Source of the DNA: Pirellulaceae bacterium | GTDB lineage: Bacteria; Planctomycetota; Planctomycetia; Pirellulales; Pirellulaceae | Reading direction: 5' to 3' | Assembly (NCBI GenBank): GCA_020846515.1 | Contig: JADLDX010000826.1 | Span: 1-10,853 of the forward strand | Length of the DNA: 10,853 bases | Part shown: positions 6,887-10,853 of the stretch, in pieces | Position numbering within the stretch: position 1 is the first letter of the stretch | Layout of the letters: each line of letters starts with the position of its first letter | Translations under genes and position numbers: made by a program | Notes under the pieces: generated by a model | Seen by the model: the letters and a program-made list of their open reading frames with translations, nothing else | Database searches by the model: none | Told to the model about the DNA's origin: nothing

Positions 6887-7474
6887 ATGCGATTAAGAGC
6901 CTGTCATTGTTGTGGCCTGGTGCATCAAGTACCGCTGATGCAACCGGGTGAAGAAGCGGTCTGCTGTCGTTGCCAATCGGTAGTTGATGCGGACGATCGC
7001 AGTGGCGCGCAGAGCGCCGCGCGCTGCCTGGCGGCGGCGCTGGGCGCGCTGGTGCTGTATTTCCCAGCCATCCTGCTACCAATTCTCAAGATCGATAAGC
7101 TGGGACATCATCATGAGGCGAGCTTGCTGGGCGGGACGTTCGATCTGCTATGGCATGGCAGTTGGTTTGTGGGCCTGGTCGTGCTGATCTTCTCGATTCT
7201 GATTCCGCTACTCAAGATATTGGCCTTGATGGAACTGAGCTGGATCAGTCTGACCGGTCGCGCGCATCGAGCCTGGACCTATCGCGTCGTCGAATGGGCT
7301 GGACGTTGGAGCATGATGGATGTGTTACTTCTGGCATTGATGGTCACGCTCGTGAAACTGGGCGACCTGGTGGAATTCAGTCTTGGCCCAGCCGTGTGGG
7401 CCTTCGTCATGTGCGTCATCATGAGCCTGATTGCCTCGACGATGTTCGATCCGCACGCGATCTGGGAAGATTGA
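6887..7474 (+). CDS. Paraquat-inducible protein A family membrane protein (single PqiA domain)
   Basis: A 195-aa inner-membrane protein. The N-terminus has two Cys pairs, C6xxC9 and C26xxC29, arranged like the rubredoxin-like zinc ribbon of PqiA. Four hydrophobic segments follow at about 46-69, 93-116, 140-158 and 164-185. The family signature FDPHAIW lies at 187-193. E. coli PqiA has two such domains (417 aa) and works with the MCE protein PqiB and with PqiC in lipid transport across the envelope. Here only one domain is present and no pqiB or pqiC follows; the next gene is convergent astB. The ATG must be the start or very close to it, because TGA immediately precedes it in frame, yet no Shine-Dalgarno sequence is visible. 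Its lone position makes the partner unclear; an unlinked PqiB/MlaD-like protein is possible. Confidence 0.85.
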   Translation: MRLRACHCCGLVHQVPLMQPGEEAVCCRCQSVVDADDRSGAQSAARCLAAALGALVLYFPAILLPILKIDKLGHHHEASLLGGTFDLLWHGSWFVGLVVLIFSILIPLLKILALMELSWISLTGRAHRAWTYRVVEWAGRWSMMDVLLLALMVTLVKLGDLVEFSLGPAVWAFVMCVIMSLIASTMFDPHAIWED

Positions 7475-7494
7475 CCACTTCACCCAAGTTCAGT

Positions 7495-8868
7495 TTAGGA
7501 TTCAGACTTTCCAGAGGCAGTCAACGTGCTTAGTGCTTTATAGGCCGATTGGATCTGCTGCAAGTTCTCTTGCTCAGCCAGCGTCTCCCACTGCAAACGC
7601 GTTGGGTAAAAACGTTCGATGACTTCGCGCAGACGGTCTGCCAAGCTGGACGTCAAACGATAGCCGGGTGCAAAGCTGTCCAGTTGCGAAGTTGGTAATT
7701 GCAACCTCAAACGCAGACAGGCCGGCCCACCGCCGCCGGACATGCTTTCCTCCAGCGATACATAGTGCACGGCTTGAATTGGATTTTTGGGATCAGCGAT
7801 CCAACGTTCAATCAATTGGCGGACGTCGGCAAGTTGCTGGCACTGCGCCGCGCAGATCAAGACGATTGAGTCTGGGTCGGTCGCAGGTGTCACCAACTGG
7901 CTGTTGAACAAATAACTTTGAACCGCATCACTCAGACTCATCTCGTGTGCTTCCACGCGTATCAACTGCAACGGCTGACCACCCTGCGCGGCAAACGATT
8001 GGGCCAGGCGCGACAGTTCGGCCTCAGCGTTGAGAAAAGCTTGGGCATGGTAGATCATCACGTGACGATGGCTGGTGGCGATCACATCGTTGTGGAACAC
8101 CCCGGCATCGATAGCATCGGGATGTTGTTGCAGAAAGAAGGTGCGTGACGGGTCCAAGTGATGCAGTCGGGCGATCGCTTGACAGGCCTCGAGCGTTTGA
8201 CGAGCCATGAACCTTTTGGGCAATTCTACACCCTCGGTAGCGCCATACACGAAGACATGCCAGCCAGGCTGAACGGCCGAGTCCACCGTCTGGCGACGGT
8301 GGCTACCAGTTGAGTTCGATAGCCGCATGTGATTGGCCGCACCTTCATCGCGCAGGGGCACCAGGCAGGGCAACGCAGGATGTACGCACCACGTATCGCT
8401 GGGCAGTCCACTGAGCATGTCTTCGATCTGCGATTGTCGACCGAGATGTTCGGGCAAGCGATGCCAACTACTCGATAGACTGGCTAGGGTCAGATGATGC
8501 CGACCATCGAGCGTATCGCAGGCGGGAGCGAAAGTGGCCGCGTTGGCTGCCCACATGAAAGCGCTGCTGAACGTGGCCGACAGTGCTTGAGACGCGGCTA
8601 GGCGGGCCGCACGACATTGTGTTTGGAAATCGCCGACGAAGCCCAGACGCGTTAGCAAGTCAGGCAGCGGTCTGGCCAGCGGCGGAAAGATAAATTGAGG
8701 CACACCCAGGCTGGCCACTAGCATGGCTTTATCGAGCCCTTCCAGCGCCGCACGCCGTGGACTGGAGACTTGTCTTCGATGCTCCGCTGAAGCGATGTTG
8801 CCGACGCCCACGCCGCCAAAGTGATGCGTAGGACCGACCAGCGCGTCAATATTCAGTTCGACATACAT
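7495..8868 (-). CDS. astB: N-succinylarginine dihydrolase
   Basis: This cytoplasmic enzyme is the second step of the arginine succinyltransferase pathway: N2-succinylarginine plus water gives N2-succinylornithine, two NH3 and CO2. It is 457 aa, close to the usual length of about 445. The N-terminus (NIDALVGPTHHFGGVGVGN) is the family hallmark. Likely catalytic residues by comparison with E. coli AstB (Glu174, His248, Cys365) are Glu175 in RDEGAANH, His259 in GVFHNDV and Cys384 in GGGGPACLRLR. The fold is the amidinotransferase-type pentein. Its ATG overlaps the last 16 bases of astD, so translation is probably coupled; GAAGG lies upstream at a rather long spacing. It ends 20 bp from the convergent pqiA-like gene, with no clear terminator between. 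The order astD-astB agrees with the E. coli astCADBE order, but astC, astA and astE are not adjacent. Confidence 0.95.
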   Translation of the reverse strand: MYVELNIDALVGPTHHFGGVGVGNIASAEHRRQVSSPRRAALEGLDKAMLVASLGVPQFIFPPLARPLPDLLTRLGFVGDFQTQCRAARLAASQALSATFSSAFMWAANAATFAPACDTLDGRHHLTLASLSSSWHRLPEHLGRQSQIEDMLSGLPSDTWCVHPALPCLVPLRDEGAANHMRLSNSTGSHRRQTVDSAVQPGWHVFVYGATEGVELPKRFMARQTLEACQAIARLHHLDPSRTFFLQQHPDAIDAGVFHNDVIATSHRHVMIYHAQAFLNAEAELSRLAQSFAAQGGQPLQLIRVEAHEMSLSDAVQSYLFNSQLVTPATDPDSIVLICAAQCQQLADVRQLIERWIADPKNPIQAVHYVSLEESMSGGGGPACLRLRLQLPTSQLDSFAPGYRLTSSLADRLREVIERFYPTRLQWETLAEQENLQQIQSAYKALSTLTASGKSES

Positions 8869-10361
8869 GCCTGGGCTGCACCTTCTAGGCCTGGAGACAT
8901 CTTGGCTGTCGCCGTCGGGATGCGTTCCGACTCGAGCGACGCCACGGGATAGGCACAGTAGTCGGCAGCAAAGTAGCCGCTCGGCGCATGATTGCCACTA
9001 GCGCCTACGCCACCAAATGGTAAACGCCCGCTGGCTCCGGTCGTTTGTCGATTCCAGTTGACGATCCCGGCGCGAATGCGTTCCACAAAATAGAGATAGT
9101 CGTCCTGGTTGTCCGCGAGCAAGCCGGCCGCCAAACCAAAGCGTGTACCATTGGCGACTTGCACGGCGTCTTCCAATGTATCGACGCGGGTAACACACAA
9201 CATGGGACCAAAGTGCTCGACATCTTCCAGCAGCAAGTCCGTGACGTCGATCAAGCCAGGTGTCAGTAGCGCAGCGCTGGCAGGCAAGCCATGCATTTCA
9301 TTCAGCACACGTCCGCCGCTGGTCATCAATTGAGCTTGCGCAGCTAACATTCGCTCGGCGGCCACCGGACGAATCAGCGTGCCCATGAAAGGTTTCGGCT
9401 CGTCAAACGGCAGGCCTACTGTGATGGCCCCTATCGCGCTGGAGAGCGATTTCAATAATCGATCAGGTTGAGCGGACTCGGTCACAATCAACCGCCGCGC
9501 GCAGGTGCAACGTTGCCCCGAGGTGATAAACGCAGATTCAATAATCTGCATGACCGCGCCAGCGGTGTCCGCCACACCATGGACAACCAGCGGATTATTG
9601 CCCCCCATTTCCAGAGCCAGCACTTTTTCTGGATGACCACCGAGTAATTTGTGTAAGCTGGCCCCCGCGCGATAACTGCCTGTGAACAGTACACCTGCCA
9701 CGCGAGCATCGCTGGCCATCTGCTGGGCAATGGTTGCGTCGCCATGGACCAGGTTCAGCACACCGGTGGGCAATCCGGCTGTATGCCAGGCGCGAGCCAG
9801 CCATTGACCAACTGCGGGCGTCAGTTCGCTGGGCTTGAAGACGACTGTGTTGCCGGCCAGCAGCGCGGGCACAATATGCGCACCCGGTAGATGAGCAGGC
9901 AAATTGAAGGGGCCCAGTACGAGCATCACACCGTGGGGTTTGTAGCGCGTCACGGCTGCCAGATCGTGTTGGCGTTCCACAGTCGTCCAACGCCGCGCTT
10001 GTTGTGCATCGATGGCGTTGACAACTTTGCCAATCACCGTCGCCACTTCACTTAGCGATTCCCAGATCGGCTTGCCAGTTTCCCACGAGATCAGCGTAGC
10101 CAGTTCGTCGCGATGTGCGTCGACGTAGCTGGCAAAGGCGCGGCACAACGCAGTGCGGTCCGCTAGCGACACTAGACTCCAAGAGGCAAACGCGCTGTGG
10201 GCACTGCCTACGGCTGCGTCGGCCTGGCCGCTATCTGCAAATTGGCCTTGCCAAATGACGCGTCCATCAATCGGGCTGAGACTAACGGCATCAGCACCGC
10301 GACCGCGAAACCAACCGCTGCCAATCAGTTGCTGGCCAGTACATGTTTTTATTTCTGCCAT
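8853..10361 (-). CDS. astD: N-succinylglutamate 5-semialdehyde dehydrogenase
   Basis: The enzyme oxidises succinylglutamic semialdehyde to succinylglutamate with NAD+, the fourth step of the arginine succinyltransferase pathway. From the chosen start it is 502 aa, near the family's 490 or so. Aldehyde dehydrogenase motifs appear in order: GPFNLPAH with the oxyanion Asn153, VFKPSE, the nucleotide-binding loop FTGSYRAG (226-233), general base Glu251 in LEMGGNNP, and nucleophile Cys285 in SGQRCTCARR. GGNNP and GQRCTCARR favour AstD over generic dehydrogenases. The frame is open upstream to an ATG at 10520, but the shorter start has GAAGGA seven bases before it, and the extra 53 residues look unlike protein and cross a repeat motif. 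It overlaps astB by 16 bp as the first gene of a two-gene operon. Confidence 0.93.
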   Translation of the reverse strand: MAEIKTCTGQQLIGSGWFRGRGADAVSLSPIDGRVIWQGQFADSGQADAAVGSAHSAFASWSLVSLADRTALCRAFASYVDAHRDELATLISWETGKPIWESLSEVATVIGKVVNAIDAQQARRWTTVERQHDLAAVTRYKPHGVMLVLGPFNLPAHLPGAHIVPALLAGNTVVFKPSELTPAVGQWLARAWHTAGLPTGVLNLVHGDATIAQQMASDARVAGVLFTGSYRAGASLHKLLGGHPEKVLALEMGGNNPLVVHGVADTAGAVMQIIESAFITSGQRCTCARRLIVTESAQPDRLLKSLSSAIGAITVGLPFDEPKPFMGTLIRPVAAERMLAAQAQLMTSGGRVLNEMHGLPASAALLTPGLIDVTDLLLEDVEHFGPMLCVTRVDTLEDAVQVANGTRFGLAAGLLADNQDDYLYFVERIRAGIVNWNRQTTGASGRLPFGGVGASGNHAPSGYFAADYCAYPVASLESERIPTATAKMSPGLEGAAQACMSN

Positions 10362-10368
10362 GCCACGA

Positions 10369-10374
10369 TCCTTC
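10369..10374 (-). promoter_or_regulatory. Shine-Dalgarno site of astD
   Basis: On the minus strand GAAGGA stands seven bases before the ATG at 10361. It decides the start in favour of the 502-residue product. Confidence 0.7.
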
Positions 10375-10423
10375 GATATTGCAAAACGATGAGTATACCG
10401 GACGGATGAGCCAATCGTGTTCC

Positions 10424-10446
10424 GAAAATAGACCTGACCCTTTTTA
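10424..10446 (+). repeat. GAAAATAGACCTGACCC motif, copy 3
   Basis: GAAAATAGACCTGACCC followed by TTTTTAA matches the copy at 6853-6877 apart from a missing TG in TGAG and one C fewer. It has the same orientation. With that copy it brackets the pqiA-astB-astD block (about 3.6 kb). It lies inside the frame upstream of astD, which supports a non-coding status for that stretch. Confidence 0.5.
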
Positions 10447-10585
10447 ACCGGACAATCGGCATAGGCGGCGATATTGTTTGGGAAATAATCGCAAGCGGGC
10501 AAACTGGCCATAACCTGCAAGCTAACTTTTCAGGATTCCAAAGTGTTTATTGAGTTGCTTTGCTTGTAAGTAGTTGAGCTAGCCA

Positions 10586-10853
10586 ATGTCCGGAATATTC
10601 ATTAGCCAACAGCGTCGAATTCTAGCTACCGTTCAGCGGCTGGCGGATGCGACTTGTATTATCGCCAGCCTGTATCTCAGCCAATGGATCGTCGGGCAGA
10701 TGCTCAACGAACACACACTGGTCGTGTCGTTGGCTGCGTCGACTTTCTTTTTGTTGGTCGGAGAACTGAACAGTTTATACAGTCAAGATCGCACCCAAAC
10801 TGCCGATCGAGAATTGCACAGCTCGGAGACCACGTGTTTCGGAACTCTATGCT
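10586..10853 (+). CDS. Partial: N-terminus of a WcaJ/EpsB-like undecaprenyl-phosphate sugar phosphotransferase
   Basis: The gene starts at ATG 10586 and runs off the right edge after 89 codons, with no stop. Two hydrophobic helices are visible at about 21-40 and 44-60, followed by GELNSLYSQDR (59-69) and an acidic/polar loop. This resembles the N-terminal membrane region of polyisoprenyl-phosphate hexose-1-phosphate transferases, where a GE..GLYRSWR-like stretch follows the second or third helix. Such enzymes start exopolysaccharide or capsule synthesis by loading a sugar phosphate onto undecaprenyl phosphate at the inner membrane. The catalytic C-terminal domain lies outside the window, so the call rests on a short, poorly conserved region. 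No good ribosome binding site is visible. It is divergent from astD and probably belongs to a different unit extending rightwards. Confidence 0.5.
   Translation, partial: MSGIFISQQRRILATVQRLADATCIIASLYLSQWIVGQMLNEHTLVVSLAASTFFLLVGELNSLYSQDRTQTADRELHSSETTCFGTLC

Larger units (their letters stand above)
10362..10585. promoter_or_regulatory. Divergent region between astD and a sugar-transferase gene
   Basis: This 224-bp spacer should contain promoters for both genes. On the minus strand TATACT (complement of 10392-10397) is a good -10 candidate for astD, about 30 bases before its start codon, but no convincing -35 is seen. The third copy of the GAGACCTGACCC motif lies at 10424-10446. No clear regulator half-sites are visible. 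On the plus side no convincing promoter or Shine-Dalgarno sequence precedes the ATG at 10586. Confidence 0.3.

Noticed and set aside
7475..7494. Bidirectional terminator between the pqiA-like gene and astB
   Set aside because: The 20-bp gap contains no inverted repeat.
10362..10520. 53-residue N-terminal extension of AstD from an upstream ATG
   Set aside because: The shorter start has a well-placed GAAGGA and matches the family length. The extension crosses a repeat motif and a likely -10 box and is not protein-like.

Overview
The window looks like chromosomal DNA of a planctomycete of the Pirellulaceae type. This is inferred from three things: a large secreted esterase-like/PhoD-like protein, repeat-rich intergenic DNA containing CCCCTCACCCCC/CTCTCCCC hairpin modules, and copies of a GAGACCTGACCCC motif. 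No rRNA or other phylogenetic marker is present, so the assignment is not proven.

Layout. Bases 1-516 are rather AT-rich, hold no convincing gene, and contain one striking 22-bp perfect palindrome (350-371). On the minus strand follow an unrecognised 182-aa protein (517-1065) and, 29 bp upstream of it, a secreted alpha/beta-hydrolase (1095-1979). A 197-bp divergent spacer separates the hydrolase from a very large secreted protein on the plus strand (2177-5635). That protein joins an acetyl-xylan-esterase-like hydrolase, a second hydrolase-like region that seems to have lost its nucleophile, and a complete PhoD-type metallophosphoesterase.

Bases 5636-6886 form a 1.25-kb gene-poor stretch built from repeats. 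It has two 112-bp direct repeats (about 85% identical) that each start with a TACTTTA...TAAAGTA palindrome, two GC-rich hairpin modules in opposite orientation, a partial third module, and two copies of a GAAAATGAGACCTG(A)CCCC motif.

The second copy of that motif ends only 9 bp before a single-domain PqiA-like membrane protein (6887-7474, plus). Convergent with it is an astD-astB pair (transcribed 10361 to 7495, minus). These two genes encode succinylglutamate-semialdehyde dehydrogenase and N-succinylarginine dihydrolase of the arginine succinyltransferase pathway. They overlap by 16 bp and are clearly co-transcribed. A third copy of the motif lies upstream of astD, so same-orientation copies bracket the pqiA-astB-astD block.

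From 10586 a plus-strand gene runs off the window. Its two membrane segments and N-terminal pattern resemble the start of WcaJ/EpsB-type undecaprenyl-phosphate sugar phosphotransferases, which would place an exopolysaccharide locus to the right.

How the genes fit together: the two secreted hydrolases flanking the divergent spacer plausibly act on ester- or phosphate-decorated polymers in the envelope or outside it, and astDB serves arginine catabolism. No single new multi-gene system is evident. The most unusual items are the esterase/PhoD fusion and the modular intergenic repeats.
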